Assembly: GCA_017398595.1 (NCBI GenBank)
Contig: JAFQFR010000038.1
Span: 58,082 to 122,081, forward strand
DNA: 64,000 nt
Source: Clostridia bacterium
Lineage (GTDB): Bacteria; Bacillota; Clostridia; Oscillospirales; CAG-272
Reading direction: 5' to 3'
The notes beneath the pieces were generated by a model that worked only from the letters and a program-made list of their open reading frames with translations, was not told where the DNA came from and ran no database searches. The position numbers and the translations under genes were made by a program. Positions 16,134 through 25,239 of the stretch are shown piece by piece (the first letter of the stretch is position 1; every line of letters starts with the position of its first letter).

Positions 16134-17678
16134 TCAGTTGTTGAAATATTTTTTGTCGAGCGAGCGCAGCTTGATCGCCTCGGAGATATGGCGCGCGCCG
16201 ATGGTCTCGCTCGCGTCGAGATCCGCGATCGTGCGCGACAGGCGCAGGATCTTGTCATATCCGCGTGCCGACATGCCGAGCGCGTCAAACGCCGCTTTCA
16301 AGAGGGCGCTTGCCTCATCGGTCAGGCGGCAATATTTTTCGATCTGCCGCGTCGTCATATCCGCATTCTGCCGCAGCACTTCCCCGTCCGCGGCGCAGCG
16401 CTCGCGCGCGTAGGCGCGTGCCGCGTTCACGCGGCGGCGAATCGTCTCGGAGGTCTCCGCCTCTGCCGTGCTCAGCCGCAAGGCTTCAAAATCCACGGGC
16501 GGCACCTCGATCTGTATATCCATGCGGTCGAGCAGCGGGCCGCTGATGCGCGACAGGTAGCGCTGTATATCGCCCGCCTTGCAGGTGCATTTCTTCGTCG
16601 GGTGGGAAAAATAGCCGCAGCGGCAGGGGTTCATCGCGCAGATCAGCGTAAAATTGGCGGGATACGTCACCTTGGCGCTGGCGCGCGTGATGGTCACCAT
16701 GCCGTCCTCAAGCGGCTGGCGCAGCGATTCCATCGTGCTTTTGCCGTATTCGGGCAGCTCATCGAGGAAGAGCACGCCGCCGTGCGAGAGCGAGATCTCG
16801 CCCGGCTTCGGATTGGTGCCGCCGCCCACAAGGCTCACGGGCGACATCGTGTGATGCGGCGCGCGGAAGGGGCGATTGACGATCAGCGGCGTATCTCCCG
16901 GCAGCATACCCGCGATCGAGTGGATCTTGGTCGTCTCGATCGCCTCGTCAAAGGTCATCTCGGGCAGAATGGTGGGAAACCGCTTGGCAAGCATCGACTT
17001 GCCCGTGCCGGGCGGGCCGATGAGCAGAACATTATGGCCGCCCGCGGCGGCGATCTCCAGCGCGCGCTTGGCGTGCGCCTGCCCCTTGACCTCGGAAAAA
17101 TCGACCGGAAAAGTTGTGCGTCCCTTGGTAAAGATCGAGCGGTCAAAGGTGATCGGTGCAATACGCTCCTCGCCGCGCAGATGGCGGACGAGCTGCATCA
17201 GGTCACGCACGGGGTACACGCAAATATCGGGAACGGCGCTTGCCTCGGCGGCGTTTGCCGCGGGGACGAACACCTCGGTGCGTCCGTGCGTCCTTGCCGC
17301 AAGGCACAGGCAGAGCACGCCGTCCACGGGGCGCACCTCGCCCGAGAGCGACAGCTCGCCGATAAAGGACATGCGTTCCAGTCCCTCTGCGGGTACCGTG
17401 CCGCCGCAGGTCAGGACGCTGACCAGCATGGCAAGGTCAAATGCCGAACCCTCTTTTCTGCGGTTGGCAGGTGCGAGGTTCAGGATCATCTCCAAAGAGG
17501 GGAAACGGATGCCGCTGTTGGTCGCCGCGGCACGGATGCGCTCACGGGCTTCTTTGACTGCCGTGTCGGGCAGTCCGATGATCTCCAGTGCCGGCAACTT
17601 TTTTTGTGCGCTGCACTCCACGGTGACCTCAAAACCGTCAATTCCGCAGAGCGCAGCGGTGTATGTCCTTGCCAGCAT
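16134..17678 (-). CDS. comM: ComM/YifB-family AAA+ Mg-chelatase-like ATPase
   Basis: 514 residues from ATG 17678 (MLARTYTAALCGIDG), preceded by GGGGGAT; an upstream in-frame ATG gives 8 more residues. An N-terminal ChlI-like Lon-protease fold domain (about 1-180) is followed by AAA+ motifs LLIGPPGTGKSM (Walker A) and GGVLFLDELPEY (Walker B). A cysteine cluster (NPCRCGYFSHPTKKCTC) and a C-terminal Mg-chelatase domain complete the family layout. ComM is a hexameric helicase that extends heteroduplex in natural transformation; the Bacillota homologues are less studied. A promoter (TTGCGT, 17, TATAAT) lies at 17765-17737 on the minus strand. Confidence 0.92.
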   Translation of the reverse strand: MLARTYTAALCGIDGFEVTVECSAQKKLPALEIIGLPDTAVKEARERIRAAATNSGIRFPSLEMILNLAPANRRKEGSAFDLAMLVSVLTCGGTVPAEGLERMSFIGELSLSGEVRPVDGVLCLCLAARTHGRTEVFVPAANAAEASAVPDICVYPVRDLMQLVRHLRGEERIAPITFDRSIFTKGRTTFPVDFSEVKGQAHAKRALEIAAAGGHNVLLIGPPGTGKSMLAKRFPTILPEMTFDEAIETTKIHSIAGMLPGDTPLIVNRPFRAPHHTMSPVSLVGGGTNPKPGEISLSHGGVLFLDELPEYGKSTMESLRQPLEDGMVTITRASAKVTYPANFTLICAMNPCRCGYFSHPTKKCTCKAGDIQRYLSRISGPLLDRMDIQIEVPPVDFEALRLSTAEAETSETIRRRVNAARAYARERCAADGEVLRQNADMTTRQIEKYCRLTDEASALLKAAFDALGMSARGYDKILRLSRTIADLDASETIGARHISEAIKLRSLDKKYFNN

Positions 17679-17736
17679 CGTCTCATCCCCCAAAAGTCCC
17701 AAAATTTGAACAAAATAACCAATAATTTATCACTAT

Positions 17737-17765
17737 ATTATAGCATATTTACACTATAAACGCAA
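17737..17765 (-). promoter_or_regulatory. Sigma-A promoter of comM
   Basis: On the minus strand TTGCGT (17765-17760), 17 bases, TATAAT (17742-17737). The rest of the AT-rich divergent gap (17679-17831) must also serve the gene at 17832, for which I see no clear -35. Confidence 0.65.
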
Positions 17766-17831
17766 CATATTTCTGTGTATTATTGATTTCTATTTGGAAA
17801 TACTATTAAAAAAGAAAGCGAGGATACAAAT

Positions 17832-18257
17832 ATGCTACCCGAAAACGAACTTTTGCAATACGTATACAAAACCGCCGACATGGGCGTGGCGGGGATCGAA
17901 GCGGTGCTGGAATTTACGACCAACGACGAGCTGAAGAAGGTGCTGCGCGATCAGATGTCCGAATACGTCTGCTGCCGCGCGCAGGCAGAACAGCTTCTCG
18001 CGGCACGCAGCGACAGCTCGAGCGGCGTGAACCCGATCGCAAAGATGTCGGCGCAGGCAATGGCGACCGGCAAGCTGCTGATCGACTCCTCGGCGTCCAA
18101 GATCGCCGAAATGACCATCCAGGGCAACAGCATGGGCGTGAGCAAAACGCTCCGCCACCTGCACGATTATCCGAACAATGACGACGCCCGCCGCCTCACC
18201 GAAGAGCTTCTGCGCATCGAACAGTCCAACATCGAACAGCTCAAAGCCTTCCTGTGA
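17832..18257 (+). CDS. Small helical (ferritin-like bundle) protein, unknown
   Basis: 141 residues, predicted all alpha-helical from its heptad pattern. It begins LLQYVYKTADMGVAGIEAVLEFTTNDELKKVLRDQM and ends RLTEELLRIEQSNIEQLKAFL. The regular acidic and hydrophobic spacing resembles the DUF2383/ferritin-like bundle proteins of Clostridia, but the metal ligands are not clear. GAGG ribosome binding site; terminator after the stop. Unlinked in function to comM or RNase J as far as I can see. Confidence 0.6.
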   Translation: MLPENELLQYVYKTADMGVAGIEAVLEFTTNDELKKVLRDQMSEYVCCRAQAEQLLAARSDSSSGVNPIAKMSAQAMATGKLLIDSSASKIAEMTIQGNSMGVSKTLRHLHDYPNNDDARRLTEELLRIEQSNIEQLKAFL

Positions 18258-18263
18258 GAGAGC

Positions 18264-18359
18264 GATTTTTGCGCCGAAGGCGCAAAAATCTTCCAAACCT
18301 ATTCCCTTTTCACTCTTCCCTTTTCACTCGGAATGTTTACGCATCCTGCGTAAACATTC
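18264..18359 (+). terminator. Two successive hairpin terminators
   Basis: First: GATTTTTGCGCC, GAA, GGCGCAAAAATC (18264-18290). Second: GAATGTTTACGCA, TCC, TGCGTAAACATTC then TTTT (18331-18363). Confidence 0.75.
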
Positions 18360-18368
18360 TTTTGGGTA

Positions 18369-18397
18369 TTGCAAAATACCCGCAGATGGTGTATACT
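18369..18397 (+). promoter_or_regulatory. Sigma-A promoter of RNase J
   Basis: TTGCAA 18369-18374, 17-base spacer, TATACT 18392-18397. The predicted leader is about 150 bases. It contains an imperfect hairpin (ACTG-C-CC / GG-A-CAGT near 18496-18514) followed by TTTTGTTTTTG, a possible attenuator. Confidence 0.7.
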
Positions 18398-18558
18398 ATA
18401 GGCTGTATAGATTTGAACGGTAAAAGCGCTGTGTAAAGTGCCCGCCTGTGCGTTCTGCGGTGCGCTCCAAGCAGGAACATATTTTTGCATGATTTTACTG
18501 CCCATATAGGACAGTTTTGTTTTTGTGCTTTTTGCCAACTTTCAGAAAAGGAGAATTT

Positions 18559-20457
18559 ATGACAGAACAAAACGAAAAGAACACCGCGGCAGAATCTGCC
18601 GCCGAAACACAAAAGCCCAAGAGAAGATCCCGCCCGAAAGGACAGCCCGCCCGACGCAAGGCAAAGCAGCCGACCGACGCGGCGGTAAAGATAAACGCAC
18701 CCGCAGCTGAAACCAAAGAAGCGCCCGCAGAGCCGAAAGCGCAAAAGACGGCTCCCCGCAAGCGCACAAACGGCGGGCGCAGAAAAAAGCCCGTCATCAC
18801 CTCGAAACTGCACATCGCCAGCCTCGGCGGTCTGCACGAGATCGGCAAGAACATGACCATGATCGAGTATGAGGACGACATCATCCTGATCGACTGCGGC
18901 ATCGCATTCCCGGATGAAGACATGCTCGGCATTGACCTTGTCACCCCCGACATCACCTATCTGGAAAAGAACCGCGACAAGGTGCGCGCGATCCTGCTCA
19001 CGCACGGACACGAGGACCACATCGGCTCGCTGCCCTATGTGCTGCGCACCATCAACCCCGATATTTACGGCACCAAGCTCACCCTCGGCATCGTGGAGCG
19101 CAAGCTCTCCGAGCACCATCTGCCCGAGAACCCGAAGCTGCATGCGGTACAGGCGGGCGACGTTATCAAGGTCGGCAGCCTCACGGCGGAATTCATCCGC
19201 GTAAACCACTCGATCGCCGACGCCTGCGCCATTGCCATCCGCACCCCGCTCGGCACCATTCTGCACACGGGTGACTTCAAGCTGGATATGACGCCCATCG
19301 ACGGCAAGATGATGGACATTACCCGCATCGGTGAGCTCGGCAATGAGGGCCTTCTGCTGCTCATGTGCGAGTCTACCAACGCCGAGCGCCCCGGCTTTAC
19401 CCCCTCGGAGCGAAAGGTCGGCAAGTCGCTGTCCGACATCTTCCTCAAAAACGGCGACAAACGCATCGTCATCGCGACATTTTCCTCGAACGTACACCGC
19501 GTACAGCAGATCATCTCGCTGAGCGCACAGCACGGACGCAAGGTTGCGGTCATGGGCCGCAGCATGGTCAACATCATCGAGGCGGCGAGCGAACTCGGCT
19601 ACATGCAGGTACCCGAGGGCGTGCTGATCGACATTAAAGATGTGAAACGCTATCCCGAGAGTCAGGTCACGCTGGTCACCACGGGCAGCCAGGGCGAGCC
19701 GATGAGCGCGCTCTACCGCCTTGCCTTCGGCGATCACGACCGCATCACCCTCGGACAGAAGGATCTGGTCGTCATCAGCGCGACCGCCATCCCCGGCAAC
19801 GAAAAATCGGTCGGCAAGATCATCAACGCCCTGATCGCCGGCGGCGTGACCGTGATGCACGACCCCGAGACCGACGTACACGTTTCGGGACACGCCTGCC
19901 GCGAGGAGCTCAAGCTCATGCACGCGCTGACCAAACCGAAATATTTCATGCCCATTCACGGCGAGTTGCGGCATCTGGACGCACACAGACACCTCGCGCT
20001 CGAAATGGGCACCCCCGATGAAAACATCTTCGTCTCGGACATCGGCAAGGTGCTCGAAATCGACCAGAAGGGCGCGCGCTTCGCAGGCACGATCCCCTCG
20101 GGCAAGGTACTGATCGACGGCTACGGCGTCGGCGATGTGGGCAACATCGTGCTCCGCGACCGTAAGCACCTCTCGCAGGACGGCTTGATCGTCGTCGTTG
20201 CGGTGGTGGATACCAACGCACGCCTGCTGATCTCGGGTCCCGACATCATCTCGCGCGGCTTCGTCTACGTTCGCGAGAGCGAGGAGCTGATGGACGCGGC
20301 GCGCACGATCGCGCAGGACGCGATCGAAAAGAGCCTGGAAGCCAGCCACACCGACTGGACAGAGATCAAAAACTCGGTCAAGGACAGCCTTTCCAAGTAC
20401 CTGTACCAGAAGACGCACCGCAAGCCGATGATCCTGCCGGTTATTATGAACATCTAA
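18559..20457 (+). CDS. rnjA: Ribonuclease J with basic N-terminal extension
   Basis: 632 residues. ATG 18559 has AAAAGGAGAA 5 bases upstream. Residues 1-80 are a low-complexity K/P/A/R-rich extension (KPKRRSRPKGQPARRKAK, TAPRKRTNGGRRKKP). The beta-lactamase/beta-CASP core then starts (KLHIASLGGLHEIGKNM), with LTHGHEDHIG metal ligands, HTGDFKLD, ATFSSNVHR and SGHACREELKLM, and finally the C-terminal domain. RNase J is a 5' exonuclease and endonuclease in mRNA decay and rRNA maturation. The extension is about 80 residues longer than B. subtilis RNase J and may be an RNA or membrane tether (inference). Probably autoregulated through its long leader. Confidence 0.95.
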   Translation: MTEQNEKNTAAESAAETQKPKRRSRPKGQPARRKAKQPTDAAVKINAPAAETKEAPAEPKAQKTAPRKRTNGGRRKKPVITSKLHIASLGGLHEIGKNMTMIEYEDDIILIDCGIAFPDEDMLGIDLVTPDITYLEKNRDKVRAILLTHGHEDHIGSLPYVLRTINPDIYGTKLTLGIVERKLSEHHLPENPKLHAVQAGDVIKVGSLTAEFIRVNHSIADACAIAIRTPLGTILHTGDFKLDMTPIDGKMMDITRIGELGNEGLLLLMCESTNAERPGFTPSERKVGKSLSDIFLKNGDKRIVIATFSSNVHRVQQIISLSAQHGRKVAVMGRSMVNIIEAASELGYMQVPEGVLIDIKDVKRYPESQVTLVTTGSQGEPMSALYRLAFGDHDRITLGQKDLVVISATAIPGNEKSVGKIINALIAGGVTVMHDPETDVHVSGHACREELKLMHALTKPKYFMPIHGELRHLDAHRHLALEMGTPDENIFVSDIGKVLEIDQKGARFAGTIPSGKVLIDGYGVGDVGNIVLRDRKHLSQDGLIVVVAVVDTNARLLISGPDIISRGFVYVRESEELMDAARTIAQDAIEKSLEASHTDWTEIKNSVKDSLSKYLYQKTHRKPMILPVIMNI

Positions 20458-20506
20458 AATCAGTCGAAAGTCGAGACTTTCGACGCAGAATACAAGGAGA
20501 GAAACT

Positions 20507-20806
20507 ATGGTAAGACATGTGATACTTTGGCAGTTCAAGGATGAGCTTTCTGCTCCCGAAAAAGAAGCTGCCGCTGCAAAGGCAAAAGCAGAGCTCGAAG
20601 CACTGGTCGGCGTTGTGCCCGGACTGGTCTCGCTGACGGTTGCGACAAATCCGCTCGACACCAGCAACGTAAGCCTGATGCTCGACAGCACCCTCGAGTC
20701 CAAAGAAGCACTCGCAGGCTACGCGGTTCACCCCGATCACGTCAAGGCGGCAACCTACGTTCGCAGCGTGGTCAAGTCCCGCTACTGCATGGACTTCGAG
20801 TTCTGA
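20507..20806 (+). CDS. Dabb (stress-responsive A/B barrel) family protein
   Basis: 99 residues starting MVRHVILWQFKDEL, typical of the dimeric ferredoxin-like Dabb fold, with the late motif YAVHPDHVKAATYVRSVVKSRYCMDFEF. Members are small cytoplasmic proteins; most have no known reaction. It follows RNase J by 49 bases that contain a perfect 10-bp palindrome (GTCGAAAGTC/GACTTTCGAC), and ends at a strong terminator. Confidence 0.85.
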   Translation: MVRHVILWQFKDELSAPEKEAAAAKAKAELEALVGVVPGLVSLTVATNPLDTSNVSLMLDSTLESKEALAGYAVHPDHVKAATYVRSVVKSRYCMDFEF

Positions 20807-20812
20807 GAAATG

Positions 20813-20840
20813 AAAAAAGCACCCGCATGGGTGCTTTTTT
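20813..20840 (+). terminator. Intrinsic terminator after the Dabb gene
   Basis: AAAAAAGCACCC, GCAT, GGGTGCTTTTTT. Confidence 0.9.
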
Positions 20841-20898
20841 GTGTTGCTCAAGAAAATAATAAAAAATTGGCAAATAAAGTAACGGCGTCGAACCAACC

Positions 20899-20993
20899 GT
20901 AGGGGAGGGGTTCCCCCTCCCGCCGTTACAAAAACAGTGTCAGGACATGCGGGAGGCGAAACGTAATGCGACCGCAGGTCGCTATTCCCCTAC
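20899..20993. repeat. Inverted pair of REP palindromes
   Basis: 20899-20922 (plus): GTAG foot, stem GGGGAGGGG/CCCCTCCC with loop TTC. 20950-20993 (minus): GGGAGGCG ... CCCCTAC with an inserted inner palindrome GCGACC/GGTCGC, as at 1685. Confidence 0.75.
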
Positions 20994-21002
20994 GATAGTC
21001 GA

Positions 21003-22001
21003 TCAAAGGCTTTCTCCCGCCGCTATCTCTGCCGCTTCCGCCGCTTTTTTCTGCCGTTTGGCTTTGCGCTGCTCGCGCATGCGCGCTTTGAACGCGTCCT
21101 TGCGGCGCTCGGACTTTTCCAGCACCTCCGCATAGTGCTCGGAAGCGAACTTCGATCCCTTATACACGCTGCGCACGGCGGAAAGCGTCTCCTTCGACGC
21201 ATGCGAGAACTTGATGCGCCCGATAAAGTCGCCGTGCTCGGGGCAGGCGGCGGTCGCCACATAGAAGTTGCCGCCCTTGGTCACCCATTTTGCGGTCCTC
21301 AGCTTCTGTCGGCAGGTCGGACAGGGAATGCAGGTGAGCTTTTCATCGGCGAACGCGGCACGCTTGTGCGGATAGGGATAAAAGCTGTCGGTGACAAGCG
21401 GATGCTCCCACAGCGTTCCCGAGCTGCCGCCGCCGTATGCGGCGATGCCCTCCGCGAGATCCAGACGCTTTGCCACGAGGGCGGTATGGTACGCGTCGTG
21501 CAGTGCGTCGTGCGCTTCGAGCTCGGGCACGATGCCGAAATGCTCCAGCGCAAAGGCAAGCGAGCGCTGTCCCTTGCCGCCATCGGTCTGCGTATTGAAA
21601 ATGGTTTGCAGATTATAGGATTCTTCGCAGATCTCGGTGCCGAGCCCCCACGCGATCAGATTCTGCCGCAGGATCGGCACATCGTCAAAGCCCCAGGTCA
21701 GGAGCGTGGGACGCTCGCCGCAAAACGCGGCAAACTGCGCAAACACCGCGGGAAATTCGTCCGATGCGGCAAGCTGCTCCTTGGTAATGCCGGTCAGCTC
21801 GCGCACGCGCTTGTTGAGCCGACGGTAAAAGCGGGGCTTGACGCAGAGCGAAAAGCTGCCCTCGATCTCGCCGTCATCCGAAAGGCGCACCGCGCCGATC
21901 TGCATGATCTCTCCCGAGAGCTTGACGCCGTTCTTGCCCTTTTGCGGCTGTGCCGCGCACATCGGCTGATTCCATTCCATGTCAAAAACGATATATGCCA
22001 T
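21003..22001 (-). CDS. DEDD-type 3'-5' exonuclease with C-terminal zinc-ribbon-like segment
   Basis: 332 residues from ATG 22001 (GAGGA 5 bases upstream). The DEDDh residues are visible: VFDMEWNQ (D-x-E), TWGFDDVPIL (second D), and HDALHDAYHTA (H and last D). The fold is that of sporulation-inhibitor KapD-like and DnaQ-like exonucleases. After residue 230 a CxxC-type pair (CIPCPTCRQKL) and a third cysteine-histidine site (AACPEHGDF) suggest a zinc ribbon, then a basic tail (KARMREQRKAKRQKKAAEAA). Nucleic-acid substrate unknown; RNA is plausible given the basic tail. It reads toward the REP pair and diverges from the MOP flippase. Confidence 0.8.
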   Translation of the reverse strand: MAYIVFDMEWNQPMCAAQPQKGKNGVKLSGEIMQIGAVRLSDDGEIEGSFSLCVKPRFYRRLNKRVRELTGITKEQLAASDEFPAVFAQFAAFCGERPTLLTWGFDDVPILRQNLIAWGLGTEICEESYNLQTIFNTQTDGGKGQRSLAFALEHFGIVPELEAHDALHDAYHTALVAKRLDLAEGIAAYGGGSSGTLWEHPLVTDSFYPYPHKRAAFADEKLTCIPCPTCRQKLRTAKWVTKGGNFYVATAACPEHGDFIGRIKFSHASKETLSAVRSVYKGSKFASEHYAEVLEKSERRKDAFKARMREQRKAKRQKKAAEAAEIAAGESL

Positions 22002-22140
22002 ACGATCCTCACAAATTAAACTCTCATAATAGTATACTATATTTTTTGCCGCCGTGCCACATTTTTTAATGATTTCTTTCTCCGCAGCATAGAATTTAGA
22101 GAAAAAATTAAAATTTTGGCAGGATGGGAGCGAAAAACGG

Positions 22141-23688
22141 ATGGAAAGAGTCAAACGATATATTCTCAATGCACTGATCCTCAGCGGCTGTACGCTGCTG
22201 ATGCGCACGGTGTCGGTGGCGTTCAACGCCTTCTGCGTCAACAAAGTCGGGGGCGAGGGCATGGGACTGTTCTCGCTGGTCATGAGCGTGTACACCTTTG
22301 CGGTGACGCTCGCCACCTCGGGCGTGAACCTCGCGGCAACGCGGCTGGTCGCACTCTATTTCGGCAGAAACGAGGGCGCAAGCGTCAAAAGCGCCATGCG
22401 CAAGTGCCTGCTGTACAGCTTCTTCTTCGGCACGCTGGCAAGCGTGGGGTTGTTTTGCTTTTCGAGCTTTGTCGCCGATCACTTCCTTTCGGAGCCGCGC
22501 GCGGCAATGTCGGTGCGCGCCCTGTCGCTGTCGCTGCTGCCACTGTCGCTCTGCTCCGCTTTCTCGGGCTACTTCGCGGCAGTGCGCCGCGTGTACAAAA
22601 ACGCAGTCTCGCAGGTGCTCGAGCAGACGATCAAGATCCTCGCCTGCACCTTTCTGCTCTCGCTGTTTGTGCCGCGCGGCATCGAATACGCCTGCCTTGC
22701 GCTCGTGCTCGGCGGCAGCATCAGCGAGATCTTCTCCTTTTTTCTGCAAATTTTCTCGTATCTCACCGATAAACGCACGCTCACGGGCGGCGGCAAGCCC
22801 GTACCCATGCGCGCAGTGCTGAATATCTCACTGCCGGTCGCCTTTTCGGCATATGTGCGCTCGGGGCTCGTCACCGTGGAACACATCCTCATCCCCATCG
22901 GACTCACCGCCTACGGCGATCCGAGCGCACTCGCGACCTACGGTATCATCAGTGCGATGGCACTGCCCATCGTGCTCTATCCGTCGGCATTTGTCGGCGC
23001 ATTTTCGGGGCAGATCATCCCCGAGATCACCGAATTCTACGCCGCGGACAACAAAAAAGAGGTGTCCTACGTCACCTCACGCGCCTTTTTCGTCACGCTC
23101 TTTTTCTCGATTTTGTGCGCGGGGATGTTCTGCGCCTTTGCGGGTGATCTCTGCGGCGTGATCTACGGCTCCGACGAGGCGACCGAGTACCTGCGCGCAC
23201 TCGCGCCGCTGATACCCGTGATGTTCCTCGACACCGTCACCGACTCGATCCTGAAAGGGCTCGGCAAGCAGTTTTACACCATGTGCGTCAACATTGCCGA
23301 CGCCGCGATCAGCGTGCTGTTGGTCTGGCTGCTCGTTCCGCGCATGGGCGTCTACGGTTACATCGTAGTGATCTACGTTTCGGAGTGCGTCAACACGGTG
23401 TTCAGCATCGGCAAGCTGCTCTCGATGGTACAGCTCCGCTTCCATGTGGGAAAGCTCGTCTTCGCACCGCTCTTTGCCGCCGTCGGCGCGGCAAACCTCG
23501 CACAGCTGCTGCTTCGCCGCCTTGCCCTGCCCTTGTCGTGGGCGGTCGTCGTGCCGGAATGCCTGCTCTACATCGGACTCTACCTGCTCCTCGCCCGCCT
23601 CGTCGGCGCCCTCGGCAAAGAGGAGCTCTCCTGGGTAAAGCGTGTTTTTCACAAGGAGAAAGACCGACCGAAACAAACCTGCAAATAA
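22141..23688 (+). CDS. MOP-superfamily polysaccharide/lipid flippase (SpoVB/MurJ-like)
   Basis: 515 residues with 12-14 hydrophobic segments. The start ERVKRYILNALILSGCTLLMRTVSVAFNAF and the arrangement AVLNISLPVAFSAYVRSGLVTVEHILIPIGL in the middle are typical of the SpoVB branch. SpoVB-like proteins flip lipid-linked peptidoglycan or polysaccharide precursors across the inner membrane, in spore cortex or vegetative wall synthesis. GGATGGGAG precedes the ATG. No sporulation genes are visible nearby, so a vegetative role is equally possible. Confidence 0.87.
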   Translation: MERVKRYILNALILSGCTLLMRTVSVAFNAFCVNKVGGEGMGLFSLVMSVYTFAVTLATSGVNLAATRLVALYFGRNEGASVKSAMRKCLLYSFFFGTLASVGLFCFSSFVADHFLSEPRAAMSVRALSLSLLPLSLCSAFSGYFAAVRRVYKNAVSQVLEQTIKILACTFLLSLFVPRGIEYACLALVLGGSISEIFSFFLQIFSYLTDKRTLTGGGKPVPMRAVLNISLPVAFSAYVRSGLVTVEHILIPIGLTAYGDPSALATYGIISAMALPIVLYPSAFVGAFSGQIIPEITEFYAADNKKEVSYVTSRAFFVTLFFSILCAGMFCAFAGDLCGVIYGSDEATEYLRALAPLIPVMFLDTVTDSILKGLGKQFYTMCVNIADAAISVLLVWLLVPRMGVYGYIVVIYVSECVNTVFSIGKLLSMVQLRFHVGKLVFAPLFAAVGAANLAQLLLRRLALPLSWAVVVPECLLYIGLYLLLARLVGALGKEELSWVKRVFHKEKDRPKQTCK

Positions 23689-23720
23689 GAAAAATCGCAG
23701 GCAACAACGCTCCGCCAACC

Positions 23721-23741
23721 GTAGGGGATACCATCCGCCCG
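23721..23741 (+). repeat. Degenerate REP palindrome
   Basis: GTAGGGG followed by ATACC and ATCCGCCC: compared with the copy at 30509-30531 it lacks the CGG of the left stem. Confidence 0.5.
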
Positions 23742-23770
23742 TTTTGCCGCAGAGATTCCTTCCGCACCAC

Positions 23771-23799
23771 TTGACTTTCGACACAGATTGCATTATGAT
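23771..23799 (+). promoter_or_regulatory. Sigma-A promoter of MATE gene 1
   Basis: TTGACT 23771-23776, 17-base spacer, TATGAT 23794-23799; 33 bases before the start codon. Confidence 0.75.
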
Positions 23800-23831
23800 A
23801 ATGTAGACTGACATCGAAAGGGGGCGGACGC

Positions 23832-25187
23832 GTGACCAATACACAGGACATGACCACCGGGTCACTGCCGAAAAAGATCCTCATTTTCAGCGTGCCGCTG
23901 ATTCTGACCAATCTTTTGCAGGTGTTGTTCAACATGGCGGACATTGCCGTGGTCGGGCAATTCGCAGGCTCGGCGGCGCTCGGCTCGGTCGGCTCGACCT
24001 CGATCCTCGTCACGCTGTTCACCGGCTTTCTGATCGGCGTGGCAAGCGGCGTGAACGTGCTGATCGCGCGCTATCTCGGCGCAAAGAGCCACGATGCACT
24101 CACCAAGACCGTACATACCTCGGCGATCCTCTGCCTTGTCATCGGGCTTTTGCTCGCGGCGATCGGCGTCGGCTTCTCGCGCGGATTCCTCGTGCTGCTC
24201 GGCACCAAAGACGAGCTGATCGAGGGCGCGCACCTCTATCTGCAAATTTATTTTCTCGGTATGCCCGCGCTTGCCCTGTACAACTTCGGCAACGCCGTCC
24301 TCAGCGCAGCGGGCGATACCAAGCGTCCGCTTTTCTATCTGAGCATCGCGGGTGCGCTCAACATCGTGCTCAATCTCTTTTTCGTCATCGTCTGCAGGAT
24401 GAGCGTTGCGGGCGTTTCGCTCGCCAGCGTGATCTCGCAGTATCTTTCGGCATTTCTGATCCTGCGCCGCCTGTTTGCTACCCGGGAAGTGTACGGCATG
24501 CGGCTGTGTGATCTGCGCATGGACGGCATGCGGGCGCGCAGCATTTTAGCGCTCGGTCTCCCCGCGGGATTCCAGAACGCGATCTTCGCGATCGCCAATC
24601 TCTTTATCCAGGCGGGCGTCAACACCTTTGACGCGGTCGTGGTGGAGGGCAACTCCGCCGCGGCAAACGCGGATGCGCTGGTGTATGACGTCATGGCGGC
24701 ATTCTATATGGCGTGCTCCAGCTTCATGGGGCAGAACTACGGCGCGAAGAAGCGCGACCGCGTGCTGAAAAGCTATCTCATCAGCCTTGCGTATTCGTTC
24801 GGCATCGGTGCGATCTTCGGCATCGGACTGGTACTGCTCGGTGAAAATTTCCTTGCCCTGTTCACGCCCGATGCGGTGGTCATCGAAGCGGGCATGCACC
24901 GCCTGCGCGTCATGGGATTTTCGTATGCCGTTTCGGCGTTCATGGACTGCACCATTGCGGCATCGCGCGGCCTTGGCAAGAGCCTTGTGCCCACGATCAT
25001 CGTGATCCTCGGCTCCTGCGTCTTTCGCGTGGCGTGGGTGTACACCGTGTTTGCCCACTTCGGCACACTGCCGTCGCTGTATCTGTTGTACATCTTCTCC
25101 TGGTCGATCACCGCGATCGCCGAGATCGCGTATTTCATCCCCTGCTACAAAAAGCAAATGAAAGCCCTCGAAGGGCATGGGATATAA
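23832..25187 (+). CDS. MATE family efflux transporter (1)
   Basis: 451 residues, 12 predicted membrane segments. Family motifs are DMTTGSLPKKILIFSVPLILTNLLQ at the N-terminus, MADIAVVGQFAG and NFGNAVLSAAGDTKRPL. MATE proteins expel cationic drugs or metabolites with Na+ or H+ coupling. The frame starts at GTG 23832 (GGGGGCGG upstream); ATG 23850 is possible and would lose only MTNTQD. Single gene with its own promoter and terminator. Confidence 0.92.
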   Translation: MTNTQDMTTGSLPKKILIFSVPLILTNLLQVLFNMADIAVVGQFAGSAALGSVGSTSILVTLFTGFLIGVASGVNVLIARYLGAKSHDALTKTVHTSAILCLVIGLLLAAIGVGFSRGFLVLLGTKDELIEGAHLYLQIYFLGMPALALYNFGNAVLSAAGDTKRPLFYLSIAGALNIVLNLFFVIVCRMSVAGVSLASVISQYLSAFLILRRLFATREVYGMRLCDLRMDGMRARSILALGLPAGFQNAIFAIANLFIQAGVNTFDAVVVEGNSAAANADALVYDVMAAFYMACSSFMGQNYGAKKRDRVLKSYLISLAYSFGIGAIFGIGLVLLGENFLALFTPDAVVIEAGMHRLRVMGFSYAVSAFMDCTIAASRGLGKSLVPTIIVILGSCVFRVAWVYTVFAHFGTLPSLYLLYIFSWSITAIAEIAYFIPCYKKQMKALEGHGI

Positions 25188-25191
25188 AAGC

Positions 25192-25224
25192 AAAAAACCA
25201 CTCGCGATTGCGAGTGGTTTTTTT
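25192..25224. terminator. Bidirectional terminator between MATE 1 and rplL
   Basis: AAAAAACCACTCGC, loop GATT region, GCGAGTGGTTTTTTT. Confidence 0.9.
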
Positions 25225-25239
25225 GTAGGTAAAGTGAAA

